Positions 27,738-36,967 of a DNA stretch of 64,000 bases are shown piece after piece; positions within the stretch are counted from its first letter, which is position 1, and every line of letters begins with the position of its first letter. Below the pieces are notes generated by a model that ran no database searches, had not been told where the DNA came from, and was given only the letters and a program-made list of their open reading frames with translations. The DNA comes from Aerococcus viridans (GTDB lineage Bacteria; Bacillota; Bacilli; Lactobacillales; Aerococcaceae). The translations under genes and the position numbers were made by a program. Location of the stretch: the NCBI RefSeq assembly GCF_002871935.1, contig NZ_PNHQ01000002.1:1-64000 (forward strand), read 5' to 3'.

Positions 27738-30700
27738 CTTCGGTCTGGTCCTCCTCTTCTTCAATTTCATTATCTATTGATAACGCTTGGAAAAATGCAT
27801 CTGCAGTCATAGATAGATTTGGTCGGTATTTATTGGTATAGTCTGTAGCATCAAACATAGACACTGACCTGTAAGGTTCTGTCATTGATGGTATATAAGG
27901 ATCGTTTTCAAGTGGATTTAAAGCAATATGTCCAGATACAATTTGCTCAGCTGTAGACTTTATTTTTTCTTCTACAAAGGCTAACAATTGCTCTAATTCT
28001 TCTTGCGTTAATACCTTAGCATTTTTTTTGAAATCACCATCATTTTTTCTACTAATCGAATAAACAGACGACTGATCACCAGCAGCTAACCCTTCGTGAT
28101 GAATGTCTTCTAATAAGTCATAATCTAAGCGGATATAACCTGCCAATTTCAAATCAGCAAATATTTTATCGGCAATATTTTTGTCAGTCAAATCAGCTTG
28201 CTTTTCAATTTTCACTTGAGGTTGGAAGATTCTTTGATAAAAGGCTCCCAAAGGCTTTGCTGTTTGCCCTGACTGATTCAGTTGGTCTAAAGCGACTTTT
28301 AAATAAGTATAAAGTTGTAGTTGCGCCCCCACATAAATTTCATCAAATTTTACCTCATGCGCAGATGACTTGTAATCCACTACCTGAATAAAATGTTGAA
28401 GTTTGCCATTTTGTTCATGCGATACCGCATCGATTCGGTCAATTTTCCCTCGCAAGCGTACTTCTTGTCCATTCTTTAAGGTAAAGTGCGTAATGGTTTC
28501 CTCTGGTTCGTCATCTTTTTGGATATAGCCAAACCGTTGCTCTGTTTCCATTGTCGTCACGTTGACCGCTTGCCGCTGTCTAATAATATTCTCTACCAAT
28601 AACTGGATCGTTTCCTGCATTGATTTTTGTAAGTAACTATTACGGTTATTCACCTTAAATATCGTATATTCTGGGTACACATCCGGATCATTCAACTTAG
28701 CTGTTACTTCCCCTAAAATAGCTACAACTTCCTTTTCAGAAAGACTCGCCAAATCAAATTCGCGTTGACTGACTTCTTTGAAAAAATGGTCCAGCATTTC
28801 ATGGAAATAATTCCCTGTTTGCAGAGAATCTAGTTGAAAGCTAGGTCGTTCTTTTAATTTCAAACCATATTTTAAATAATAAGAAAATGGATCACGATTA
28901 TATAATTCAAGCTGTGACACAGAGACTGACAAAATATCACCGTATAGAGACTGAGACAATTCAGGTGTCAGTGGTAAAACAGTATTATGGTAAGTTAAAC
29001 TAGTTTGCAACCATTTAAAGAAGTCACTAGCACCAGCTTCAGTCATTACTTGCTTATAAACCGGTTGCCAAATCTGACGTAACTTCTGCTGTCCATGTGC
29101 ATCCTGTGCTATAGCTTTTAGTAAGTAACGTACCTGAGAATAGCTATTGCCGAGTTTCAGAATTGTAGCTTCTGAAGTATGGTCTGATGGTTGACGCAAG
29201 TATTTGATTGGTACATCAAAAGCTTGTGCGATACGCATAATCATAGGCGATAATCCTTCTGTATCAGCATCTCCATTATTCAATGGATAGGAGATATACA
29301 AATGGTCAGTAGCGGATAGAAGCGCTAAGTAGGCTTTATAAGCTTCATTATTATTCTTGCTATCAGCAGATTGCTTCAATGCCTGTAAATCGTCTAATTG
29401 CTTTACTACTAATTGTCTATCTTCATTCGTTAACAAAGACTTCTCTTCATAGACAACGGGTAAGGCGTACTTGGACATACCTAAAATAAAAGTGATTTTC
29501 TTAGCTTCTACCTGATTTTCATCAAAAGACCCAATAGTTACAGCATCCATTGTTGGTGGCACCATAGCATACCTAGCATTTTGAAAGGCTAGATCAAGAA
29601 TTTTGAAGAAATATTCAAGATCAAATAGCTCTGAACCAAATAGTTGAACATAGTCATCTAACATTTGAATGAAGGTTTGCCAAGCTTGCTCATGTTGCCT
29701 AGCTTCTTGTAATTGACCAGCCTCTAAATATTTATCTCGCCAATTCATTAGACTTTTTGGAATACCACTATTCACTAAAAAATGGTAAAAATAAGTGACT
29801 GCTTCTTCAGTTGTTTGTTCCTTTTTCCAATTGGCAAATAGCGGTGACAAGATACCAACAACAAAAGATTTAACTTGATTAGCAGTCTCTTCAATAGCAA
29901 TATCACGTTTTGTCCCAATTTTTTCACCATCTTCACCCACTAAAATATACGACCAAGTGCGATCTTTAGACCACCAGAATTGTCCTTCATAACCGTTTCG
30001 TAAAACAACATTTTCAGTTAAATCAACGGCGTCGCGAAATTGTATTTGTGCTTTTTGACTATCTGATAGGTCGTCAGTGAACATACTACCCATACTGAAA
30101 TCATCAATATTTACCAATTTTAGCGTATCCAAATCTATAGGGTTTAATAATTCACTACGAAGCAAATCAAACGTATCTTGATATCGCCAATTATGTTGAT
30201 AAACGCGGTATAAGCTCATCATAAATCGATAAAGCGGATGTAGTGCCATGTCTTCTTGAAAATTAGCAAAATATGGAATCTCATTGGCTTCAAGAGCTGC
30301 CTGTAAGGTATGTTGATAACCTGCTTCATCTCTAGTTAATATTTGAATATCCTTATAGCGATAACCTGCATCTGGATCAGCAATCAGTTGATAAATTTCA
30401 TTGGCAACCTGGTCAGCTTCCATATGAGTCGATGGCACTTCCCATATTTCCATTACCTGATTAACTGCATTTTTATCTTGGAATGATTGTGCCTTCTGAC
30501 CACTTTCAATACGATTATCCGTTCTGAAATAATGATCGAGTACTTTAAAGCCAGTTGCATAGCTTTTATTATTTTCAGCTAAAATCGGTTTTTGAAGCGG
30601 AATATGTCTGTTTCGCGCAAATTGTGTCAACTGATGATAGGTTTTTCCAGTAACAGTGAATAACTCATACCAGTCTGGCGTTTTAAAATCATAAGCTTTA

Positions 30701-31446
30701 TCTAGATTTAAAACGATCTGAACTTGAGGACAATTTTCTAAAAATGATACTATTGTCTCCAACTCTTGGGCATTAAAGTAGTCGAACCCGGTAATGATAA
30801 TCCTTGTTTTGGATAAATCTTGGTCTACAATAGCCTGTCTAAGTTGTACAAAAACGTTCTGTTCTGCCATTGTTAAACCAGCTAAGTACTTTTCATATTC
30901 TTGGTAAATAGCCGCTAACTCTTTCATCTTCTTAATTTGATTCTGGATAAGTGGCTGACTACTATCTTCATAACGTGACAAAGAATAGAAAAATACATCA
31001 CTTGTAACCTGTCCATTGATCAATTCTTTAAATAGGTCTGCTAGCGCTTCTACGAACCCAATCTGATTGTATTCACCACGATAAACTAGTAATTCTTCCT
31101 TCATATCAGCTAAGACACGACCTATCACCATAATATTACCAATATCTGAAATATCGCCAACTGCCTGACTATCTTGTTTTTGTAATAAATACCAAGCCAA
31201 TCGTTTAAATGACTGAACTTGAAGTCGCATCATCCCCGCATGCTCTTCATCATTCGTATACTCTGCATTCAGTTGAATAGCTTTCATTTGACGCAGCACA
31301 GACATTTCTAAATCAAATTTCATATTATCGTCTGTAATGATAAATACTTGGTTTTCAATATCTGCTCTTAAGTAATGATCTATATCTTGATAGAGGCTGG
31401 TTAAGTCATTTTGTGTAGGTGTTTTTAAAATAAACTGTAAATTCAT
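27727..31446 (-). CDS. rexB: ATP-dependent nuclease subunit B (RexB-type AddB)
   Basis: 1239-residue second subunit of the break-resection complex. The helicase fold is present, but the N-terminus reads FILKTPTQNDLTSLY where Bacillus AddB has a Walker A loop, so ATP binding is lost as in RexB proteins. The C-terminal nuclease has LRGKIDRIDAV and QVVDYKSS, so the nuclease core is kept. The cysteines that hold the AddB iron-sulfur cluster appear to be missing (for example EPYRSVSMFD near the end). GGAGG lies upstream of the ATG. Confidence 0.92.
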   Translation of the reverse strand: MNLQFILKTPTQNDLTSLYQDIDHYLRADIENQVFIITDDNMKFDLEMSVLRQMKAIQLNAEYTNDEEHAGMMRLQVQSFKRLAWYLLQKQDSQAVGDISDIGNIMVIGRVLADMKEELLVYRGEYNQIGFVEALADLFKELINGQVTSDVFFYSLSRYEDSSQPLIQNQIKKMKELAAIYQEYEKYLAGLTMAEQNVFVQLRQAIVDQDLSKTRIIITGFDYFNAQELETIVSFLENCPQVQIVLNLDKAYDFKTPDWYELFTVTGKTYHQLTQFARNRHIPLQKPILAENNKSYATGFKVLDHYFRTDNRIESGQKAQSFQDKNAVNQVMEIWEVPSTHMEADQVANEIYQLIADPDAGYRYKDIQILTRDEAGYQHTLQAALEANEIPYFANFQEDMALHPLYRFMMSLYRVYQHNWRYQDTFDLLRSELLNPIDLDTLKLVNIDDFSMGSMFTDDLSDSQKAQIQFRDAVDLTENVVLRNGYEGQFWWSKDRTWSYILVGEDGEKIGTKRDIAIEETANQVKSFVVGILSPLFANWKKEQTTEEAVTYFYHFLVNSGIPKSLMNWRDKYLEAGQLQEARQHEQAWQTFIQMLDDYVQLFGSELFDLEYFFKILDLAFQNARYAMVPPTMDAVTIGSFDENQVEAKKITFILGMSKYALPVVYEEKSLLTNEDRQLVVKQLDDLQALKQSADSKNNNEAYKAYLALLSATDHLYISYPLNNGDADTEGLSPMIMRIAQAFDVPIKYLRQPSDHTSEATILKLGNSYSQVRYLLKAIAQDAHGQQKLRQIWQPVYKQVMTEAGASDFFKWLQTSLTYHNTVLPLTPELSQSLYGDILSVSVSQLELYNRDPFSYYLKYGLKLKERPSFQLDSLQTGNYFHEMLDHFFKEVSQREFDLASLSEKEVVAILGEVTAKLNDPDVYPEYTIFKVNNRNSYLQKSMQETIQLLVENIIRQRQAVNVTTMETEQRFGYIQKDDEPEETITHFTLKNGQEVRLRGKIDRIDAVSHEQNGKLQHFIQVVDYKSSAHEVKFDEIYVGAQLQLYTYLKVALDQLNQSGQTAKPLGAFYQRIFQPQVKIEKQADLTDKNIADKIFADLKLAGYIRLDYDLLEDIHHEGLAAGDQSSVYSISRKNDGDFKKNAKVLTQEELEQLLAFVEEKIKSTAEQIVSGHIALNPLENDPYIPSMTEPYRSVSMFDATDYTNKYRPNLSMTADAFFQALSIDNEIEEEEDQTEDDK

Positions 31447-31499
31447 TTGAGCTCCTCCAGATTAAAGCAAATGTTTTTAATTGCTAAATATATAAAAGG

Positions 31500-31530
31500 A
31501 GAAGTTGACATCTTTAAAATGCCAACTTCT
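31500..31530 (-). terminator. hairpin between pepT and rexB
   Basis: AGAAGTTG.CAT pairs with ATG.CAACTTCT (one mismatch). On the minus strand CCTTTTATATATT follows, a weak T-tract. It probably ends the trmK-pepT transcript. Confidence 0.55.
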
Positions 31531-31576
31531 TTATTTACGGTAAATGATTTACCTTCATATATTTAAAACAGTATTC

Positions 31577-32833
31577 TTATAATCGATCATAGTCACCAGC
31601 ACCCTCAACAATCGCAAGTATCACTTCAGTTGCCTTAACCATGGTTTGTAGGCTCACATATTCAAAACGTCCGTGCATATTCTCACCACCGGCAAATAAG
31701 TTAGGGGTTGGTAATCCCATGTAAGTCAGTTTAGAACCGTCAGTACCGCCACGAACAGCGATGATATCTGGTTGGATATTGACAGCAGCAAAGGCATTTT
31801 CAGCAAGCGTGACCGGGCGCATATCTTTTTCAATAATTTCACCCATGTTGTAATATTGATCATTTAACGTAACTGTTGCAATTTTACGACCATAGAATTC
31901 GTTCAAATTATCAGCAGCAGCTTGAATTGCTGCTTTACGGTTTTCAAATTGTTGGCGGTCGTGGTCACGAATGATATAGGTTGATTTCGCTGCTTCTACA
32001 TTTCCATCCATACCCATCAAGTGGAAGAAACCTTCGCGTCCTTCTGTATTTTCAGGTCGCTCATTTTCTGGTAATTGATTATGAATATCTATCGCTACTT
32101 GCAAGGCATTAATCATTAAGTCTTTCGCTGAACCTGGATGAATATTTTTACCTGCTACTTCAATAACTGCAGATGCTGCATGGAAGGTTTCAAATTCTAA
32201 CTCTCCTAGTGGTCCGCCATCCATTGTATAAGCAAAATCAGCAGCGAAACCTTCTACATCAAAACGATCAGCCCCTACGCCAATTTCTTCGTCAGGACCA
32301 AAAGCAACTTTCACTTCACCATGTTTAATTTCAGGATGGTCAATTAAGTATTTACCAGCTGTGACAATTTCTGCGATTCCAGCTTTATCATCTGCTCCTA
32401 GTAATGTTGTCCCATCAGTAGTGATTAATGTTTGACCCACATATTTATTTAATGAATCAAACTCGTCAGGATCCAAGACATACCCTGAATCACCCAAAGG
32501 GATTACACTACCATCATAGTTTTCAATAATTTGTGGTTGAACATTTTCAGCGTTAAAATCTGCTGTATCTACATGAGCAAAAAAACCAATCGTTGGATAG
32601 TTTTTACTATCATCTGTTGCTGGAATTGTAGCAGTAACAAATGAGTCTTTTTTATTGTAAGAAACATCTGAAAATCCTAAAGTTGTTAGTTCTTCTACCA
32701 GTTTCTTAGCAAAAGCTACTTGGTTTGGTGAGGAAGGCACTTGGTCCGCATTCGCTTCGTTTGAACGTGTATTTTCTTTTGCATATGCTATAAAACGATT
32801 TAATAATTCTTGTTCTTTAATTTGGTAAGTCAT
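31577..32833 (-). CDS. pepT: peptidase T (tripeptidase)
   Basis: Zinc-dependent M20-family aminopeptidase that releases the N-terminal residue of tripeptides in the cytosol. 418 residues. Metal-binding motifs: [22 protein letters not shown], and [15 protein letters not shown] with the catalytic Glu pair. The dimerisation domain includes [12 protein letters not shown], and MHGRFEYV is at the C-terminus. AGGAGG lies upstream of the ATG. Confidence 0.97.
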   Translation of the reverse strand: MTYQIKEQELLNRFIAYAKENTRSNEANADQVPSSPNQVAFAKKLVEELTTLGFSDVSYNKKDSFVTATIPATDDSKNYPTIGFFAHVDTADFNAENVQPQIIENYDGSVIPLGDSGYVLDPDEFDSLNKYVGQTLITTDGTTLLGADDKAGIAEIVTAGKYLIDHPEIKHGEVKVAFGPDEEIGVGADRFDVEGFAADFAYTMDGGPLGELEFETFHAASAVIEVAGKNIHPGSAKDLMINALQVAIDIHNQLPENERPENTEGREGFFHLMGMDGNVEAAKSTYIIRDHDRQQFENRKAAIQAAADNLNEFYGRKIATVTLNDQYYNMGEIIEKDMRPVTLAENAFAAVNIQPDIIAVRGGTDGSKLTYMGLPTPNLFAGGENMHGRFEYVSLQTMVKATEVILAIVEGAGDYDRL

Positions 32834-32846
32834 TCAGTTTTTCCTC

Positions 32847-33662
32847 CTATATAAATGTAAATGGGTCGGTATTTAATTGGCTAGCTACAATTTCAACTTG
32901 CCAATGATTCATTTCATTCCATTCAGTAAATTTCTCTGTCATTTTTTCTTTGACAATTGATTCAAAATGGTGGCCAGGATCGATGACATTCAGCCCTGCA
33001 GCAATCATATCGTGTCCCGTATGATAATAAACATCTCCAGTAATAAAAGTATCTGCACCTTTAGCGAGTGCATCTTCAAAGTAAGAGCCTCCATCGCCGC
33101 CAAGGATTGCCACACGTTTAACGGGTCTATTGCCATCAGCAACAACCATTCGCAGTCCATTTACACCAGTTTTTTCTTTTACAAATTTGCCAAAATCTAC
33201 AAGTGACACAGGTTCAGCTAAGTCACCAATCCGTCCAATACCAATTGCTTGTCCTGTCGTTTCATCTTCAGTATGTGGTCGTAAAACTGTCGTATTTTCA
33301 ACCGCATATAAGTCAGACAACCAATCGTTCATACCATCTGGTGCAGCATCTAAATTCGTATGCGCTGCATAAACGCCTATACCTAACCGAATAATTTCGG
33401 CATACATTGCCTGCTGTGGATCATCTTCAGTCAATCGCTTCACAGGTTTAAAAATGGGTGGATGGTGTGCAAAAATAAAGTCTGCACCGATTGCTTTCGC
33501 TTCTTCAACCACTTCAGGACGAATATCTAAAGTGACCAAAATCTTATGGATATTTTGATCCAAACGACCAAAATGTAAGCCCGTTGGATCTCCTTCAACA
33601 GCATAATATTCCGGTGCGAATGTTTGGAATTGTTGGATAAAATCTTTAATTGTGAGTGACAA
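32847..33662 (-). CDS. NIF3-like dinuclear metal protein
   Basis: 271-residue member of the NIF3/YbgI/YqfO family, with metal ligands in FAHHPPIF near residue 65 and a conserved GDVYYHTGHD segment near the C-terminus. It lacks the roughly 100-residue PII-like insert of Bacillus YqfO. The start is TTG at 33662, 7 bases after AGGAGG. It follows trmK by 12 bases, a pairing conserved in Firmicutes. The biochemical role is uncertain; GTP cyclohydrolase-like annotation in databases is not supported by these residues alone. Confidence 0.9.
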   Translation of the reverse strand: MSLTIKDFIQQFQTFAPEYYAVEGDPTGLHFGRLDQNIHKILVTLDIRPEVVEEAKAIGADFIFAHHPPIFKPVKRLTEDDPQQAMYAEIIRLGIGVYAAHTNLDAAPDGMNDWLSDLYAVENTTVLRPHTEDETTGQAIGIGRIGDLAEPVSLVDFGKFVKEKTGVNGLRMVVADGNRPVKRVAILGGDGGSYFEDALAKGADTFITGDVYYHTGHDMIAAGLNVIDPGHHFESIVKEKMTEKFTEWNEMNHWQVEIVASQLNTDPFTFI

Positions 33663-33674
33663 ATTAATGCCTCC

Positions 33675-34379
33675 TTAAGCTAATTGTGCTTGTATTGCTG
33701 CCTTCAACTCTCGATAGCGGACGATTTTACTTTCATCCCGTTGTTTAGCTTGTTCCAGTTGACCTAGTACATACTCTGTTCTTTTTAATTCCAATTGCCA
33801 TTTATCTTGGAAAACGGTTGGATATTTCTCTTTATTGAATAAACCAAATAGCAAATCCGTTTGGGTTAGTTTTTGTTGAAGATTATCTCGATAATCTGCC
33901 ACAATGACCTCGTAAAATTTACCTTTTTCTGTGATCATCGCTTCGTCAACAATTTCATAATTGTGCTGGTTTAACCATTGACGGACTTTGTCTTCTGCGA
34001 CATTCGGTTGTAGAATCAACCGTGGTTTGCTAGCTAATTTACCATCAACTAAACCTTGGGCTAGGATATCAACGATTAAAGCACCCCCCATACCACAAAT
34101 GGTAATGGTATCGATTTGATCTTCAGGCAGAATGACAGCTAAGCCATCTCCAAGTCTAGCCTCAACTATATGTCCTAATTCTTGTCTGGCAATTTCTTGC
34201 TGGGCAGATTGAAACGGGCCTGCCACTACTTCACCAGCAATTGCTTTGGTAAGCTTATTTTGACTAGCCAAATTAGTTGGTAGATATGCATGGTCTGAGC
34301 CAATATCTGCCAACCGTGCGCCATCTTCTATAAAAGAAGCGACCGATGCTAATCTTTCTGATAAGTGATTTACGTTCAT
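33675..34379 (-). CDS. trmK: tRNA (adenine22-N1)-methyltransferase
   Basis: SAM-dependent methyltransferase for m1A22 of tRNA. 234 residues. Motif I is LADIGSDHAYLP near residue 24, followed by AGEVVAGPFQSA and the TITICGMGGALI catalytic region, then a C-terminal coiled-coil. Bacillus YqfN is the model. GGAGAAG lies upstream of the ATG. Confidence 0.94.
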   Translation of the reverse strand: MNVNHLSERLASVASFIEDGARLADIGSDHAYLPTNLASQNKLTKAIAGEVVAGPFQSAQQEIARQELGHIVEARLGDGLAVILPEDQIDTITICGMGGALIVDILAQGLVDGKLASKPRLILQPNVAEDKVRQWLNQHNYEIVDEAMITEKGKFYEVIVADYRDNLQQKLTQTDLLFGLFNKEKYPTVFQDKWQLELKRTEYVLGQLEQAKQRDESKIVRYRELKAAIQAQLA

Positions 34380-34535
34380 AATTTATCTTCTCCACTCAAT
34401 TTCAATACAGAATAATTATATCAAAGTTTCTTACTTTTTTTAGGAATTTACCTTCTAAAATGATAAGAGTTTATCCCTTTACAAATAAAAATATTAGGCA
34501 TAGAATATTTATGTTGAAAATACTTTATATATTTC

Positions 34536-34608
34536 GCCGAATTAGCTCAGTTGGTAGAGCATCTCATTCGTAATGAGGAGGTCACAAGTTCGATTCTTGC
34601 ATTCGGCA
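34536..34608 (+). tRNA. tRNA-Thr (anticodon CGT)
   Basis: 73 nt. Acceptor GCCGAAT pairs with ATTCGGC, discriminator A. The D arm has GCTCAGTTGGTAGAGC; the anticodon stem CTCAT/ATGAG encloses TTCGTAA; the T loop is TTCGATT. CCA is not encoded. Its 3' end points into the prophage, so it is the likely bacterial attachment site. Confidence 0.97.
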
Positions 34609-34706
34609 TAATAAGCGTTTCAAAGAGTGTAAAATAAAAATAGAAATGTTGATTTAATAACGTTTTTATAAAATTGTTTATCAAACAATATCATACTTTA
34701 TCAAAA

Positions 34707-34727
34707 TTTCGTGCCCTTTTCGTGACC
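34707..34727. repeat. direct repeats near the prophage end, candidate integrase arm sites
   Basis: TTTCGTGCCC at 34707-34716 and TTTCGTGACC at 34718-34727 match 9 of 10, with an 11-base period, about 100 bases from the tRNA-Thr 3' end. Phage integrases bind short direct repeats of this kind in attP arms. Between 34609 and 34782 I see no gene. Confidence 0.45.
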
Positions 34728-34782
34728 TCTGGAAGCATTTAGGAATCGAACCATGGTAAAATTTACATGTTAAAATAGGGTA

Positions 34783-34810
34783 GCTCACTAGTGTTATTAG
34801 TGGGCTTTTT
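34783..34810 (+). terminator. terminator on the plus strand at the prophage edge
   Basis: GCTCACTA pairs with TAGTGGGC (one G-U), followed by TTTTTG. It would stop transcription from tRNA-Thr into the prophage. Confidence 0.7.
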
Positions 34811-34833
34811 GCTACTTTTTAAAAAATAAGCAC

Positions 34834-34871
34834 AAAAAAAGCCCCTACCTCCGATTAAGGAAGTAAGAGCT
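34834..34871 (-). terminator. terminator of the abi gene
   Basis: On the minus strand AGCTCTTACTTCC pairs with GGAGGTAGGGGCT (13 bp with three G-U pairs), followed by seven T. It lies about 100 bases after the abi stop; the intervening sequence also has CCCCCACC/TGTTGGGAGG complementarity. Confidence 0.8.
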
Positions 34872-34972
34872 TTTAACGTGCTAAGTTGGGAACGAAGCAC
34901 ATAGATAACATAACTGATGTTGGGAGGTATTTCAAACCCCCACCAGTTAGGTTGAGGGGAAGGATAAATTTA

Positions 34973-35893
34973 TTATACTGTCTTTAAATAGAGCTCGCAT
35001 GATTCTCTATCCTTGAATCCAAATTGCTTAGACTTAAATTCATTTTGACAAAGAGATTTAATAGTTTTTTTAATTGAACTAAGCTTATAATTTGGATTTA
35101 TAATTTTCATGAATTCTATAACAATAGATACAGGTACAATAACTCTGTTGGTTATTTTACCATCGCTGAAATGAAATAGATACTCTTCTATTCTATCCAT
35201 TACCGGTGGCATGGTTTTTATTTTAAAATCAACAACAGAAGAATTGTGAGCACAAATATTTCTAACCAAATGAATGCATCTAATTTTGGCTAGGAAATCA
35301 TTAGGAGTCATACCATATTCATTTGCAAGCAACTTCAAATTTTTATTTGACATATATTTCAATAGATGGATTATCTCTCCTAAAGTTAATAAATTAACAG
35401 CTAGCCAAATTGGTGGAAATATATTTTCCTTCAATTTAATTTGTAACTCGCTCGAATTAGAATTTTTTACCTTTTTAAGTAGTTTGATTTTAAACGTACT
35501 CTCTTCCATAGCAAGTTCAAATCGCTTGAAATTCTCCCGATTACACCATGAAGGGAAGTCTAAATATCCATACGCTGAATAAGTATCTCTACCTAATATA
35601 TAAGCAATCTTAGTTTTAATAGATATTTCTATTTCTTCAATCGCATGTAAGAGATGCAAACGTAAATTTTTGTCTTGATAGAAGCGCTTTAATACTTCAT
35701 CAAAATAAATACCTTGATAATCAATTTCTAACTCACCATCTATTTTGGTTGTTTTGGCAAAAACTTGAGCAGTTTCTTTTAATTTATAGTAAGAAATACT
35801 TTCTAATTTTTTTGAATCTTTTTCAAAATTATTAGATTTCATCCCTCTAGATATAAATTTACTCATTTGTTCCTGATAATTCAAATGCTCCAT
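34973..35893 (-). CDS. Abi_2 (AbiD/AbiF-like) HEPN-domain abortive infection protein
   Basis: 306 residues of the Abi_2 family. The HEPN motif RNICAHN (R211 to H216, R-x4-H) is typical of RNA-cleaving toxins; a second R-x4-H (R78 to H83, within NLRLHLLHAIEEIE) lies in the other conserved block. Family members stop phage growth by killing or arresting infected cells. The gene sits after the lysis terminator at the prophage edge and has its own promoter, a structured RNA in its 5' region, and its own terminator. It is lower in GC than the phage late genes, as usual for cargo genes. GAGG is 6 bases before the ATG. Confidence 0.88.
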   Translation of the reverse strand: MEHLNYQEQMSKFISRGMKSNNFEKDSKKLESISYYKLKETAQVFAKTTKIDGELEIDYQGIYFDEVLKRFYQDKNLRLHLLHAIEEIEISIKTKIAYILGRDTYSAYGYLDFPSWCNRENFKRFELAMEESTFKIKLLKKVKNSNSSELQIKLKENIFPPIWLAVNLLTLGEIIHLLKYMSNKNLKLLANEYGMTPNDFLAKIRCIHLVRNICAHNSSVVDFKIKTMPPVMDRIEEYLFHFSDGKITNRVIVPVSIVIEFMKIINPNYKLSSIKKTIKSLCQNEFKSKQFGFKDRESCELYLKTV

Positions 35894-35910
35894 AAATTAC
35901 CTCACTATAC

Positions 35911-35970
35911 AAAAAATGTCTACCCCTCAGAACGTATCTGCGCTTTAGCGTGGGTAGACCTTGATCTATT
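35911..35970 (-). ncRNA. short structured RNA upstream of the abi gene
   Basis: Predicted transcript of about 60 nt from the promoter at 35977-36004. GTCTACCC pairs with GGGTAGAC (8 bp), enclosing two small hairpins: CGC-TAAA-GCG and CAGA-TACGT-TCTG. The closing stem is followed by ATTTTTTG, so the RNA should terminate before the abi start at 35893. The position and form fit the noncoding RNA described upstream of abiF genes; I cannot align it to the published motif here. It could also act as an attenuator for abi. Confidence 0.65.
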
Positions 35971-35976
35971 AACTAC

Positions 35977-36004
35977 ATTTTATCAATAAACTAAAATTTG
36001 TCAA
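35977..36004 (-). promoter_or_regulatory. strong promoter for the abi RNA and abi gene
   Basis: On the minus strand a consensus TTGACA, a 16-base spacer, and TAAAAT preceded by TGA (extended -10). The predicted start is near 35970. Confidence 0.8.
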
Positions 36005-36034
36005 TTAATATAAGGATATTTTTATAGAAACACC

Positions 36035-36069
36035 AAAAGGGTAGTAGACACTAAGTCCACTACCCTTTT
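36035..36069 (-). terminator. terminator of the phage late/lysis operon
   Basis: AAAAGGGTAGT.GAC pairs with GTC.ACTACCCTTTT (15 bp, one mismatch), and the stem ends in a T run on the minus strand. It lies 10 bases after the endolysin stop. Confidence 0.85.
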
Positions 36070-36079
36070 AAAAATGTAT

Positions 36080-36967
36080 CTATTTAATTGTTCCCCATAC
36101 CTTGCCGTATTTACCATTCTTATATTCACGAATTGGAATGAAACCTGACTTGCCATTGTTTCGTAAATATTCAAGCCATACATATCCATTTCCAATATGG
36201 ACGGTGTGATAAGTTAGGTTCTCTCCCTTGTAATAGCGTGCCACAATGTTAGCTTTCGTGGATGGTGCATCTCGCACGATGATAGTTTCATTTGGATAAA
36301 ATACGCCCTTTTCAGCGTATTTCTTAATGATGCCTGTATTTGTATTAGTTGATGATTTAGTCGCCGTTACGGTGGCTTTTCTGCCTTTATTTAAGGCATT
36401 AACCATCTCTTTTACAGTTTTACCTAAAGACATATAATATGCTACTTGGTTAATAAAGTATTGACGTACTGATGGATAGTTTCCACCGTGTGCTTTCATT
36501 GAGCGTTGTGGACATGATGTCCCAGTACGTGATACGTCATGGTGTAGTGCGATTGTATCTTTGCTAGGTTTTAAACCGTAGAAATGAAAATCTTCCGCTA
36601 CTTGCATAAATACCGCGCGCTCATTCGCAAGCCAATCTGCATTATTAGCACTCAATTGCTGACATACTTCATAATGAAGGAAATTCTTATTGTAATACGG
36701 GTTCGCCGCTGCATATCCACCGATTGTGGTGGTGGCTACTCGTACGATTGTATTTCTATCGATGTAATAATTAGCAAACCCCGACTCTGCTCTTGATGTT
36801 CCCGGCGTGCGTGCACTTCTTAACCAAGAAATATAATCAGTAGCCGACATACGTCCCGCATCATTATGGATAATCGCACCTTTTGGGTTTCCACCAGTCC
36901 ATAAGTCTGGGTATTGCTTAGCGGTGTACATATCAACATTACGTGTTGCTGGTAATTTTACACTCAT
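36080..36967 (-). CDS. phage endolysin, N-acetylmuramoyl-L-alanine amidase
   Basis: 295 residues. The N-terminal Amidase_2 domain has zinc ligands in AIIHNDAG near residue 34 and in ALHHDVSRTGTSCPQ near 140. A linker rich in T, S and K follows, then a C-terminal SH3b wall-binding domain starting near 215 (GVFYPNETIIVRDAPS). It cleaves the amide between MurNAc and L-Ala of peptidoglycan at the end of the lytic cycle. It overlaps the holin stop (TAATG) and has no signal peptide, so release depends on the holin. Confidence 0.93.
   Translation of the reverse strand: MSVKLPATRNVDMYTAKQYPDLWTGGNPKGAIIHNDAGRMSATDYISWLRSARTPGTSRAESGFANYYIDRNTIVRVATTTIGGYAAANPYYNKNFLHYEVCQQLSANNADWLANERAVFMQVAEDFHFYGLKPSKDTIALHHDVSRTGTSCPQRSMKAHGGNYPSVRQYFINQVAYYMSLGKTVKEMVNALNKGRKATVTATKSSTNTNTGIIKKYAEKGVFYPNETIIVRDAPSTKANIVARYYKGENLTYHTVHIGNGYVWLEYLRNNGKSGFIPIREYKNGKYGKVWGTIK

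Noticed and set aside
35274..35582. 102-codon plus-strand frame opposite the abi gene, considered as an antitoxin.
   Set aside because: No ribosome binding site or recognisable antitoxin fold; it is a complement of the abi coding sequence.
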